The notes beneath the pieces are model-generated. The model was not told the origin of the DNA. It did not search any database and saw only the letters and a program-made list of their open reading frames with translations. Made by a program: the position numbers and the translations under genes. Of a DNA stretch of 20,640 bases, positions 1 to 8,180 are shown in pieces. Numbering within the stretch: the stretch's first letter is position 1; the number at the start of each line of letters is the position of its first letter. This DNA is from Opitutaceae bacterium (GTDB taxonomy: Bacteria > Verrucomicrobiota > Verrucomicrobiia > Opitutales > Opitutaceae), in assembly GCA_023269455.1 (NCBI GenBank), contig JAHFTG010000006.1:1-20640 (forward strand), read 5' to 3'.

Positions 1-1458
1 CAGGATGGGGCGCATGAACGTCGGGGCGCCCACCATCACGCTCACCCGCTCATCGCGGATCGCGTCGATGATTTTACGCGTGTCGAGCGGACTCGGCACC
101 GTCACCGAACGACAGCCGCGCAGCAGCGGATACCACAGGTTCACCGTAAACCCGAAACTGTGAAACACCGGCAGGCAGCTCAGCATGATCGCCGACTGCG
201 GCAGAATGGAGAGCGACGAAAACTGCCAGCAGTTCGCCAGGATATTCCGATGCGAAAGCACCACGCCCTTCGGCTCGCCCGAGCTGCCGCTCGTGAACAA
301 CAGGCCCGCCTCGGCGCGGTCGCCATGCTTTGGAAGTCCGAGCAGCCGCGCGACCACTTGATTAGGCAGCAGCCACGCCGCGAGAAACCACGGCAACAAC
401 GCGCGCTTCCCGCCGATCGCCGTGATCATTTCCTTCAAATCCAGCGTGCGCTCGGGCCACGGAAAATCAGGAACCTTGGCCCGCACCACATCGGCCGAAA
501 TGATCGTTTTGACGCCCGACACCCGCAGGCTCGATTCACTCGCGGCACGCCCAGCCGTGAAGTTGAAATTAACCGGCACCTTCCCCGCGCAGATCACCGC
601 TAGATTGGCGATGGTCGCCCCCGCGCCGGGCGGTAGCACGATGCCCACGCGCGGCTCGGGCACGGTGCGTTTAAGATGACGCGACAGCGCCGCCGCCGCC
701 GCCAGCAGTTGTGCCCCCGTCAAAGAACGGCGCGCCGCCGTGCGATCCACCAGCGGCACATGACCCGGACGACGCACCAACCCGCGCACGATCTCGCGTC
801 CCAGATGACGCTTGAGTTGCGGGCGCTCCTCAAACGCCTCGCACCCGAGATCGAGCAACGCCCGCCGCACCGTCGTGGTATCGGCCATTTTTGCGGGGAT
901 CGGTTCGCCCCAGGCCACGCACACGGCGGTGCGCATGATGCGTGGAGATTTGAAAAGATATTTGTTTCCAGAAAACGAAAACACGGAGCCCCACAGCCCG
1001 TCGTGCGAGACAGGCACGACCGGCACCCCGGCCTTGTGCGCCATGAGCTCGAAGCCGCGCTCCAACTTCATGAGTTGCCCCGTGCGCGAGATCGCCCCCT
1101 CTGGAAAAATAAGCACGAGCTCACCCGCCTTAAGCGACTTCGAGACGCGCCGCATCGTTTCAAGCGCATTGGCCGGCGAAACGGGAATGGTTCCCGTGAG
1201 CTTAAAGGCGAGTGCGTAAAACCAGTTGGCTTTGAGAAAAGCCTCGGCCCCGACGAAACGAATCGGTCGCGGACACGCAAGCTGAAGCACAATGCCATCG
1301 ACGTAGGAAAGATGATTGGCGACGAGCAGCGCCCCGCCCTCGGGAATACGCTCTGCGCCGCGCATCCGCACACGGTAGAGCAGCCGCGCCAGCAAGATGA
1401 CCGGCCACGAAACAAACCACGGCGCATGCGTGCGGTTAAAAAAAGTCGAGGGGGACAT
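1..1458 (-). CDS. Aas-like fusion: PlsC acyltransferase plus AMP-binding acyl-CoA/acyl-ACP synthetase (3' end missing)
   Basis: Partial gene, 486 codons in the window; the C-terminus lies beyond the left edge. I translated it by hand from the ATG at 1458. Residues about 40-190 form a PlsC domain with the acyltransferase signature NHLSYVD (His49, Asp54, an HX4D motif) and a second block IFPEGAISRTG near 117-127. After a linker, an adenylate-forming domain begins; its phosphate-binding loop TSGSSGEPKG is at 389-398, followed by GVVLSHRN. In the family, this arrangement (Aas) re-acylates lysophospholipids at the inner membrane with an acyl group activated by the synthetase domain. That activity is inferred here. 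The gene starts 22 bp after the MarR gene stops, so the two are probably co-transcribed. No clear Shine-Dalgarno sequence precedes the ATG. Whether the acyl acceptor or donor matches E. coli Aas cannot be told from this part. Confidence 0.88.
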   Translation of the reverse strand, partial: MSPSTFFNRTHAPWFVSWPVILLARLLYRVRMRGAERIPEGGALLVANHLSYVDGIVLQLACPRPIRFVGAEAFLKANWFYALAFKLTGTIPVSPANALETMRRVSKSLKAGELVLIFPEGAISRTGQLMKLERGFELMAHKAGVPVVPVSHDGLWGSVFSFSGNKYLFKSPRIMRTAVCVAWGEPIPAKMADTTTVRRALLDLGCEAFEERPQLKRHLGREIVRGLVRRPGHVPLVDRTAARRSLTGAQLLAAAAALSRHLKRTVPEPRVGIVLPPGAGATIANLAVICAGKVPVNFNFTAGRAASESSLRVSGVKTIISADVVRAKVPDFPWPERTLDLKEMITAIGGKRALLPWFLAAWLLPNQVVARLLGLPKHGDRAEAGLLFTSGSSGEPKGVVLSHRNILANCWQFSSLSILPQSAIMLSCLPVFHSFGFTVNLWYPLLRGCRSVTVPSPLDTRKIIDAIRDERVSVMVGAPTFMRPIL

Positions 1459-1480
1459 GGATGGAAAGTGTTGGAGTCGT

Positions 1481-1927
1481 TTATTCAGGAAGACGCCACG
1501 AGACCGCTCCGGCCTGCAGGGATTTCAAAACCGTGAGCGCGTCGCGCAATTGTTTTTCCGTGAGGCCCGTCGTGACCTGCGCGGCCACTTTGAAATAAAG
1601 CGGCTGCACCTTCGTCCAGAGTTTGCGGCCCGCCGTCGTGAGCGAAACGCGGTAAACCCGGCGGTCGGACGGATGATCGGTGCGTTTCACCAGCCCGGCT
1701 TTTTCCAGGCGATCAAGCAGGCCGGTGACGTTGGACCGGTCCACCACGAGGATGTCGCCCAGTTCCCGCTGGCTCAGCCCCTCGGCGGAGGCGGCGAGGA
1801 CGTTGAGCACATTGTATTGCGCCGCCGTAAGTCCATGCGGACGGAAAAGCCGCTGGCTCTCCCGGAGAAACGTGTCCGCCGTCGCCATCACTTCCTTGGT
1901 CAATTCGTAACCCAACGTGGTCTGCAT
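1481..1927 (-). CDS. MarR-family transcriptional regulator
   Basis: 148 residues, normal for MarR proteins, which are dimeric winged-helix DNA-binding regulators that usually respond to small phenolic or lipophilic ligands. The helix-turn-helix spans about residues 51-72 (LSQRELGDIL then DRSNVTGLLDRL). The wing carries the family hallmark DHPSDRRVYRVSLT at about 84-97, with the conserved Asp-Arg-Arg. The next gene downstream on the same strand is the Aas-like fusion, 22 bp away, so this is probably its local regulator. A perfect palindrome (GTTGA, 4-base gap, TCAAC) lies 23-36 bp upstream of the ATG and is a reasonable autoregulatory operator. The family call is firm; the ligand and targets are unknown. 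Confidence 0.9.
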   Translation of the reverse strand: MQTTLGYELTKEVMATADTFLRESQRLFRPHGLTAAQYNVLNVLAASAEGLSQRELGDILVVDRSNVTGLLDRLEKAGLVKRTDHPSDRRVYRVSLTTAGRKLWTKVQPLYFKVAAQVTTGLTEKQLRDALTVLKSLQAGAVSWRLPE

Positions 1928-1949
1928 GGGTTTCGTTGTGATACCTATC

Positions 1950-1963
1950 GTTGATTGGTCAAC
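1950..1963. promoter_or_regulatory. Candidate MarR operator palindrome
   Basis: A perfect inverted repeat of 5-bp arms, GTTGA at 1950-1954 and TCAAC at 1959-1963, with TTGG between. It sits 23-36 bp upstream of the MarR start codon. Spaced dyads of this kind are typical MarR-family targets. The arm at 1959-1963 overlaps the stop codon of the Toprim-like gene. No binding evidence exists; the assignment rests on symmetry and position. Confidence 0.45.
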
Positions 1964-2597
1964 TAATTTTTGGCCATGACCTCAGATCGTTCGCAAGCGC
2001 GGCAAAACTTGGGAAATCATTTTCGAGCCGGCGCAGATCTAGGCGATGGCGATGCGCCTCTTCCAGCGCGCGCTTGGTTTCCCACTGGAGACTGGGGCGA
2101 TCCGTCCCGTAAACGCGGGCTTTCAATTGCGCCCGCGTGTAGGGCGTAACCGCGGTGTCCAGCCCGACGGCCCACGCCGCTTCGCTCACCTGTTCGTCGT
2201 GTCCGCACAGATACCACGCCTCGACGGCGGGCACCGCGATCCCCACCCCGCGCAGCACCCGGCTGCGCCCGTGCGCGGGCGGAAATCGTTTCGCTGTCTG
2301 CCGAAAGACGGCGCGCAGCCGGCACATCCGGCACTGGGGATGAAAGTAATCGGGCGCGTCGTGCGCTGGCGTGTGGACGACGGAGTCATCGCTATCCACG
2401 ACGACCACGAGACCGTCGGCATCGGTGTTGAAGTGCAGGTGGCGGATGATCGACGGCAGCACCTGCGCGACAGACGGCCAGCCTCGGGCGCGAAGATTGG
2501 GCTGCACGCGTTGATAGGGCGCACCGAGCACGGCTTCCACCAACACCGCGATGGCGGCCTCGTCGGCGGGTGATTCGCTCAAAATGGCGAGTTTCAT
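1959..2597 (-). CDS. Toprim-like protein partnered with an AAA ATPase (candidate nuclease)
   Basis: 212 residues, no name that I recognise firmly. The N-terminus is a hydrophobic strand followed by Glu8 (LAILSESPADE), and residues 63-71 are VVVVDSDDS, a strand ending in a DxD acidic cluster (Asp68, Asp70, Asp71). This spacing of Glu then DxD, with a later AVPAVEAWYL segment (Glu126), resembles Toprim-fold proteins of the DUF4276/OLD-partner kind, in which the acidic residues bind metal for nucleic-acid cleavage. His86, Cys89 and Cys92 (HPQCRMC) could form part of a metal site. The start ATG overlaps the ATPase stop by 4 bp (ATGA), so the two products are almost certainly made together and probably act together. 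Its stop codon lies within the presumed MarR operator. Nuclease activity is inference; it could instead be a catalytically inactive partner. Confidence 0.6.
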   Translation of the reverse strand: MKLAILSESPADEAAIAVLVEAVLGAPYQRVQPNLRARGWPSVAQVLPSIIRHLHFNTDADGLVVVVDSDDSVVHTPAHDAPDYFHPQCRMCRLRAVFRQTAKRFPPAHGRSRVLRGVGIAVPAVEAWYLCGHDEQVSEAAWAVGLDTAVTPYTRAQLKARVYGTDRPSLQWETKRALEEAHRHRLDLRRLENDFPSFAALANDLRSWPKIS

Positions 2598-3601
2598 TGC
2601 TCGTCAGGAACACCGCCAAGAATTCCGGAAAACCAAAGATCGCCCAGCGAACCTTCCTCTAACAACGCGGTAAGATCGGCCCGCCCGCTCAACCTCGTGA
2701 AGTGCGCGGCGCGCCCGTGTTTTTCGGTGATGACGATTTCCTCGGGATGCTCGCGAAAAAGATCCAGCAGGTAGGGCGAATGCGTCGTGGCGATCACTTG
2801 AACCGCCGCGCGGGTTTCACCGGTCGCCCCGGGATAGCTGAGCCGATAAAGCAGATCGCGGATCTCGCGGAGCAGGCGCGGATGAATGCCCCTATCGATC
2901 TCCTCAATGCACACGATCGCAGGTGGCGTCGGATCAAGCACGAGCGCCAGCAACGCCATGAGATAGAGCGTGCCTTGCGAAAGGCTGTCCGCCGTGACGA
3001 CCTCGGCCTCATCCGCCAGCCGTAGTTCAAACGTCACCGTGTGGTCGGCGTTTTCGACAAGCGTTAGCGCGTCATACTCGGGCTGGATGCAAAACAGCTC
3101 TTCCTTGAAGCGCACGAATTCCTGCGGGTGGGCCTTGCTGCGCGCGGCGAGCACGGCGGCGAGGTTGGCCCCATCGGCGGCGAGGTGCTCGCCGTCTTTG
3201 AGCGGAGCCGCCGACGCGATGGCCTCGTGGTCGAAGTGAAAGCTGCGCAGGCTCAGCAAACGAGCACGCAGCCCGGCCCAATCATCGACACCCTCGCCGC
3301 TTGGCAGCGGCGTGACTTGCAGGAAATCGCAAAGCGACTCGGACACGCAGCTCAACGAAGCCTCCAGCCCGTCGAATGGCGGTTGAAAACGGAACGTAAT
3401 CTCCGCCGCTTCAGGGCGACGTTCGCTCTCGGCCATCGGTTCGCGGAGCGGCAGCCGGGCGAGCGCACGCAGCTGAAGGATCGCCTGAATGAGGCTGGTT
3501 TTACCCGAGCCGTTGGGACCGATCACAAGGTTGAACGGCGCGAGGCTCAGACTCGTGGCGCGCAGGGCCTTGAAGTTCCGGAAAGCGACGGAAGCAATCA
3601 C
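2594..3601 (-). CDS. AAA/ABC-type ATPase (AAA_21/OLD-like), upstream partner of the Toprim-like gene
   Basis: 335 residues starting at a GTG (3601), which gives the expected family N-terminus ending in NFKALR. The ABC/RecF-type nucleotide-binding motifs are all present in order: Walker A GPNGSGKT at 28-35, signature-like SLSQG at 206-210, Walker B plus catalytic acid IVCIEEID at 229-236, and the switch histidine TTHSP at 272-276. The C-terminus has LGDLWFSGILGG, seen in stand-alone AAA_21 proteins. Such ATPases dimerise on DNA or act as infection sensors in OLD, PARIS and related defence systems; housekeeping repair roles are also known. The overlapping downstream Toprim-like gene favours a sensor-plus-effector module. 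It begins 51 bp after the AsmA-like gene stops, with no terminator seen between them. ATPase family is confident; biological role is inferred. Confidence 0.85.
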   Translation of the reverse strand: MIASVAFRNFKALRATSLSLAPFNLVIGPNGSGKTSLIQAILQLRALARLPLREPMAESERRPEAAEITFRFQPPFDGLEASLSCVSESLCDFLQVTPLPSGEGVDDWAGLRARLLSLRSFHFDHEAIASAAPLKDGEHLAADGANLAAVLAARSKAHPQEFVRFKEELFCIQPEYDALTLVENADHTVTFELRLADEAEVVTADSLSQGTLYLMALLALVLDPTPPAIVCIEEIDRGIHPRLLREIRDLLYRLSYPGATGETRAAVQVIATTHSPYLLDLFREHPEEIVITEKHGRAAHFTRLSGRADLTALLEEGSLGDLWFSGILGGVPDEQ

Positions 3602-3652
3602 AGGCCAAACGTGACGCAGGCGAATGCGGGATTCAACGCAAAGCTCGCCGGT

Positions 3653-6600
3653 TTAGTTGGCGATGGCGCGATCCAGCAGGCTCTGCAGTTGCGATGTGCC
3701 GATGGACTGGAGCGTGCCGTCGAGCTTGATCGGCTCCACCAAGGGCAGATACCCGAGCGCATCGGCAGCATCCGTCCTTAACAGCCGCAACGTGTTCAGA
3801 CTGTCCGCGAGCTGATCGCGCGCACCGATCTGGAGGTTGATCACGAGCGGCTGCTGACGGAGTGGCAACCCCTGCTCGTAAGTGATCTTGCCTGTGCCCG
3901 CGAGCCGGACTTGGGGCGAGATGAGCGTGATATCCTTGATGACGAGGTCGCGCTGCGTGTCCCGTGAAACCACCACATTGAGCTGGTCGAAGCGAATCGT
4001 GCTAAGTTGCTTTACGGCCTCGCCGGCCGCCAAGCCCTTCTCGGCATATTTCGTGGCCGCGCTATTCCCGGTAAACGCGCCAAACAAACCGACCACGAGG
4101 GAAGCCTTGGAAACATTCGACGCCGTGTTGCCGGCCTTGACGCCCAACGCGCGCAACGTGCCTCCACGGCTGATGAGACTCACATCACCCAAAGCGGTGT
4201 CGGCAAACCCCGTCGGCTCCAAGGCGCGACCCGCAAGATGCGTGGTGAGATCAAATCTGCCTTCAACGGGCACGGGCTTCGACGGATCGAGACCGCGAAG
4301 CAACGGCGCAGGATCGAAGTTGGTGACAGTGAGATCGGCCTTAAGCGCGTAAGGCGCGGATGCCTGCTTCGCGTCGTAGTCGAGACTGCCGCCCGCCTTG
4401 AAAACCGCCTCGCCCCCGAGCGCCGCGCGCAATGCTTCGAGCGAGACCGTGTCCGGCGTGATTTTAACCGCGCCACCGATGTCGGTAATCTCAAACGCTG
4501 AGGAATAAACAACCTTCTTGAGCGCCAGTTTGAGTTCGCCGGAAACACCCGCCCACACCGGACCGACTGGTGTGACGGCGGAAGCCGACGCGGCCGGTTT
4601 AACCACAGGTGCGGGTTGCGTTGATGCCGGTGAAGCCGCATCCGCAGGCGACGGCGAAGCCGGAGGCGGGACCAGCCCCGCGAATAATTTCAGGTCCTCT
4701 ATGTAGAGGACGTCGCTCTTTAACTGGGCGTCGATCTGCATGCCCGTTTTTACGGACTGGATGGTCGCGCCGAGGGTGATATCGGATTTTCGCCCGGCCT
4801 GGGTCAGCACGAGCGGAGCCTGCACCGTGATGCGTCCATCGGCATCTCGATCGGCCCGCACATAGAGCGCGGCGGCGGGCACAAGCTGATAAGTCGAGGT
4901 GAGGATATCCGTAAGCTGAAGCGTGACGGCGATCTCCTGCTTATCCGTGAGACTGGCGGTGAAATCTCCCCGCGCCACACCTTGCCGCAGCGCGACGGTG
5001 GCGGGCGCGGCGGGTTGGGCGAGAAGCGCAGAAAGATCCGCCTCAAAAGCTCCGGTGGCTTTGATGGGCTGGTTCGCACCGGCGATCTGACCGGCGCGGG
5101 CGTTGAATTTGAGCAACGTCGAGCCACCGCTTACGATGGACAAGTCGGCCAGCTCAGCCTGCCAGCCTTTCGGCGTATAGTCGCCACCCGCACTCAGCGT
5201 AATATCGAGCGCCCGCACCAGCGGCTTGCCCGCCTGCGCCACGTTGAGATGCGCCAGTGTCAGCGGTGTGATCGGGCGCAGCGTGAAGCCACCGTCGCGG
5301 GCGATGGCCGCAAACTCGCCCTTCACGTCATCGCCTGTCACGTCGAAACCGGGAAGGAAAGGCCGCGCCCAAGCGAGTGGAAGACCTTGAAGGCTCACAT
5401 GGAAAAGATCGTCGGACGGGCGCGCAGCTTCGAGTGCGTGCGTCACAGGATTAAACTTCAGGACTTGCTGCGCCTCGATCTTGGCAACGGGGTTGGCTCC
5501 CGAAATCTGCGAGCTGAAGCGGTCGATGCGGATAAAATTACCTTGCCGGGTCACATCAAAATCCGTGCTGAAATAGACTTTCCCGATGGCGGCGAACTCC
5601 GCCGAAAGCGCGGTAAGACGGTCCACTTTGGCATCAAGCCGACCGGCCGCATGAAGCTCCGAAAAGATACGGTCCGAGGTGAAAGTCCCCTGTCCCGTCG
5701 CGGTGAACGCAGGCAACGGGCGACCCAGCGTGAAGGGCGTGAGATCGGTGTCGCTCGCGTCGACTTTCCAGGTGCCGGTGATCGGCGCGGCCCCTTTCGG
5801 GAGCTGCACCGCGAGGTTTACGAGCTCCTTTTGACCGGCTTGAAAAACCACGGAATAAGCCTCGGCGCCGCCGTCGGCCGCGCGGGCGGCGTCGAGCACG
5901 AAGGAGACATTGGCACCTTTGGGGAATTGCGCACCCGTGGCAGTCGCATGCGTGGTGGAGGCCAGATGCTCAAAGGAACGCGGCGTGTCCATGCGCACGG
6001 TGAGGTCGCTTTGCACGACCAAGGAGGTGACGGGCGCATCTTTTTTAGCGGAAGCGAGCGCGGCTTTGAAAACAATTTTGCCGTCGAGACCCGCACCGAG
6101 ATTGCCGCCGGTGATCGTGACATGAACGGTGCCCTGCCCGGCGGCCAGAATCACGTCGCCCTCGATATCGAGCCCATCGAGCGCGAAATCGACCGGCAGG
6201 TGAAGCTGCTTGAAAATCCCGGTGAAGGCTTCGCGCGCGGCTTCAGCCGGAGGAAGCGCGGGCTTGGCCGGTGATACAGAGCCAGCGGATGATGATAGTG
6301 AAGCGCCCGGCGAACCGACGGTGGTTGCGGGCTGCTGGCTGAGATCGAGCGTCCAGCCTTTCGCGGTGATGTGTTTCACGGCGACGCGGCTGCGGGCGGC
6401 GTCGATCACGCTGACTTCGATTTCGGCGGCAGGAAGCGTGAGCGCAAAGCCGGGCTGGACGAAGTGGATGTTTTCGACGCGGGTGACGTTGAGTCCGGCG
6501 CTCACGCCACCGAGGGCAAGATTGAGACTGGGCTGCGCGGCGATGGCCTTGTGCGCCGCCCAGGTTTGCACGCCCGAGTTGAAGGCCAAGGCGATGACCG

Positions 6601-6658
6601 CCGCCAAAAGCACCACGATCACGGCGACGCCAACGAGGAGAAAACGGATAAATTTCAT
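3653..6658 (-). CDS. AsmA-like envelope protein
   Basis: 1001 residues. An N-terminal membrane anchor (about residues 4-26, RFLLVGVAVIVVLLAAVIALAF) is followed by a very long, beta-rich, repetitive periplasmic portion. Two low-complexity Pro/Ala/Ser linkers break it, one near residues 112-145 and one near 660-700. The C-terminal part, with LDGTLQSIGTSQLQ at the end and a preceding block on RGGTLRALGVKAGN, resembles the AsmA C-terminal region. AsmA and TamB relatives are bridge-like proteins thought to carry phospholipids between inner and outer membranes; that role is inferred here. The next genes on the strand, an ATPase/Toprim pair and a lysophospholipid acylation gene, follow in the same direction, and the latter would fit a lipid theme. 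Divergent from classical AsmA, so the call is to superfamily only. Confidence 0.7.
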   Translation of the reverse strand: MKFIRFLLVGVAVIVVLLAAVIALAFNSGVQTWAAHKAIAAQPSLNLALGGVSAGLNVTRVENIHFVQPGFALTLPAAEIEVSVIDAARSRVAVKHITAKGWTLDLSQQPATTVGSPGASLSSSAGSVSPAKPALPPAEAAREAFTGIFKQLHLPVDFALDGLDIEGDVILAAGQGTVHVTITGGNLGAGLDGKIVFKAALASAKKDAPVTSLVVQSDLTVRMDTPRSFEHLASTTHATATGAQFPKGANVSFVLDAARAADGGAEAYSVVFQAGQKELVNLAVQLPKGAAPITGTWKVDASDTDLTPFTLGRPLPAFTATGQGTFTSDRIFSELHAAGRLDAKVDRLTALSAEFAAIGKVYFSTDFDVTRQGNFIRIDRFSSQISGANPVAKIEAQQVLKFNPVTHALEAARPSDDLFHVSLQGLPLAWARPFLPGFDVTGDDVKGEFAAIARDGGFTLRPITPLTLAHLNVAQAGKPLVRALDITLSAGGDYTPKGWQAELADLSIVSGGSTLLKFNARAGQIAGANQPIKATGAFEADLSALLAQPAAPATVALRQGVARGDFTASLTDKQEIAVTLQLTDILTSTYQLVPAAALYVRADRDADGRITVQAPLVLTQAGRKSDITLGATIQSVKTGMQIDAQLKSDVLYIEDLKLFAGLVPPPASPSPADAASPASTQPAPVVKPAASASAVTPVGPVWAGVSGELKLALKKVVYSSAFEITDIGGAVKITPDTVSLEALRAALGGEAVFKAGGSLDYDAKQASAPYALKADLTVTNFDPAPLLRGLDPSKPVPVEGRFDLTTHLAGRALEPTGFADTALGDVSLISRGGTLRALGVKAGNTASNVSKASLVVGLFGAFTGNSAATKYAEKGLAAGEAVKQLSTIRFDQLNVVVSRDTQRDLVIKDITLISPQVRLAGTGKITYEQGLPLRQQPLVINLQIGARDQLADSLNTLRLLRTDAADALGYLPLVEPIKLDGTLQSIGTSQLQSLLDRAIAN

Positions 6659-6718
6659 GGGGCGGAACCTGCGGGAGAAAGGCTTTTCAGTTGTGCCAGC
6701 CTAGGGGGACAAAGCAAG

Positions 6719-6758
6719 CGGCGCGGCGTTCCGCATAAGATCGGAAAACGCCGCGCCG
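6719..6758 (-). terminator. GC-rich hairpin after the efflux operon
   Basis: Perfect 12-bp inverted repeat, CGGCGCGGCGTT at 6719-6730 and its complement at 6747-6758, with a 16-base loop that can pair further. It begins 22 bp past the TolC stop codon. In the minus direction it is followed by CTTGCTTTG, only a weak U-rich tract, so it is an imperfect intrinsic terminator or an mRNA 3' end stabiliser. Confidence 0.55.
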
Positions 6759-6780
6759 AAGGGAGGAAAGACCGGAAGGT

Positions 6781-8145
6781 TTAGTTTATGGGAGCATATA
6801 CATCACCCTGGCCGATGGCTTTGCGCAGGCTGGCGAGGGCGACGTTGTAATTATAGTTGGACTGGAGCTCGTTGAGACGGGCCTGACTGAGGGCGACCTG
6901 CGAGGTCAGCACGTCGAGCTGGGTGGCGGTGCCGGCGTTGAAACGGGCGGTCGCGAGGCGCAGACTTTCGCGGGCTTGATCGACGGTCTTGAGGGTGGCC
7001 TGTACGAGTTCGTCGGCTTCTTGGAGCGCGGAATAGGCTTGGCGCACTTCGACATCGATGCCGAGGGTCTGCGACTCGGTGGTGAGGCGGGCCTGCTCGT
7101 ATTGGGAGCGGGCCTGCATGACGCGGCCGGCGGTGGCGCGGCCGTCAAAAATCGCCCAGCTCGCCTCGGCGCCGACGGTCCAGCCGTCGAGGGAATCACG
7201 GAAGCGGTTTGATTTGGAGCTCTTGATCCACTCGTAGCCGCCGACGAGATCCACGGTGGGCAGGTAGCCGGACTGTTGCAGGCGGATGTTACGCTGCTGG
7301 GCCTGCTCGGTCTTCGAGAGGGCGAGCAACTCGGGGCGGTTGGCGCGGGCGGATTCCAGCGCGGCATCAAGGTCGTATTTGGCGGGAACGACATCGAGCG
7401 TGCCCACGACTTCCAGCGTCTTGCTCGAATCGGAAGTGAGGCTCACGGGCGCGCCGAGGGACTGGCGGAGCTGGTCGATGGACGTGCGGTAGGTGTTACG
7501 CGCGGTGATGAGCGTGGGCTCGGCGTTGGCGAGCTGCACCTCGGCCTGAAGAACGTCGAAATTGGAAACGGTGCCGGCCTTGAAACGGTTGCTCACGTTG
7601 CGCAACTGCTCGGTGAGAAGGGCGACGTTTTCCTCCTGCACCTTGATCTGATCGCGGGCGAGGAGGATGTTGAAGAACTTCGTGCGCACATCGAGAAGCG
7701 CCGTGTTGATGGTGGCCTTCAAGTTGAGGAGCGAGGCGGCGCGCACAAGTCCCTGGGCGTCGATGGCCGCCTTGATGCCGCCGCCGGCGTAGATCGCCTG
7801 GCGCGCCTGAATCGCGATGGTCCAGTCCTGATAGCTGGGCGTGACACCCTGCGACAAGTCTTCGTCGTTGCGCGTGTAGTTCGCGCTGGCGGTGACGTTG
7901 GGGAGAATCTGCGCCTTCACCTCGACGATGAGGCCTTCCTGCTCGCGGATGGCTTCGCGGGCGAGGCGGATGTTATAGTTATGATCCAGCCCGTAGGAAA
8001 TCGCGGCCTTGAGATCGAGAGGGCTGGGCAATGGTGCCGCCTGATTACCGGACGACCGGGGTGCGGCCGAAGCGGAGGCAGCCAGAAGGACCGCGACCAG
8101 CAAGCCGACCGGGCGGATGAGATGAAGAAGAGTCGATGGTTTCAT
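6781..8145 (-). CDS. TolC-family outer-membrane efflux channel
   Basis: 454 residues from the ATG at 8145; an in-frame TTG two codons earlier is less likely. A signal peptide is clear: Met-Lys, then a hydrophobic stretch GLLVAVLLAASASA, with probable cleavage around residue 28 (ASA|AP). The mature part is two similar halves of long amphipathic helices typical of outer-membrane efflux proteins (OEP repeats). Examples are RFKAGTVSNFDVLQAEVQLA in the first half and the matching RFNAGTATQLDVLTSQVALS near the C-terminus. Members form trimeric barrels with an alpha-helical tunnel across the periplasm. It is the last gene of the efflux operon, 35 bp after the RND pump, so it is most probably the dedicated exit channel for that pump. 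Confidence 0.93.
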   Translation of the reverse strand: MKPSTLLHLIRPVGLLVAVLLAASASAAPRSSGNQAAPLPSPLDLKAAISYGLDHNYNIRLAREAIREQEGLIVEVKAQILPNVTASANYTRNDEDLSQGVTPSYQDWTIAIQARQAIYAGGGIKAAIDAQGLVRAASLLNLKATINTALLDVRTKFFNILLARDQIKVQEENVALLTEQLRNVSNRFKAGTVSNFDVLQAEVQLANAEPTLITARNTYRTSIDQLRQSLGAPVSLTSDSSKTLEVVGTLDVVPAKYDLDAALESARANRPELLALSKTEQAQQRNIRLQQSGYLPTVDLVGGYEWIKSSKSNRFRDSLDGWTVGAEASWAIFDGRATAGRVMQARSQYEQARLTTESQTLGIDVEVRQAYSALQEADELVQATLKTVDQARESLRLATARFNAGTATQLDVLTSQVALSQARLNELQSNYNYNVALASLRKAIGQGDVYAPIN

Positions 8146-8180
8146 GCGCAAAAAATCACAGAGCGGATCATACGAAGGTT

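Noticed and set aside
4982..6274. 430-codon plus-strand frame opposite the AsmA-like gene
   Set aside because: Shadow of the long minus-strand gene; rich in Arg/Gly with no family motif. The minus-strand frame has a membrane anchor and AsmA-like end.
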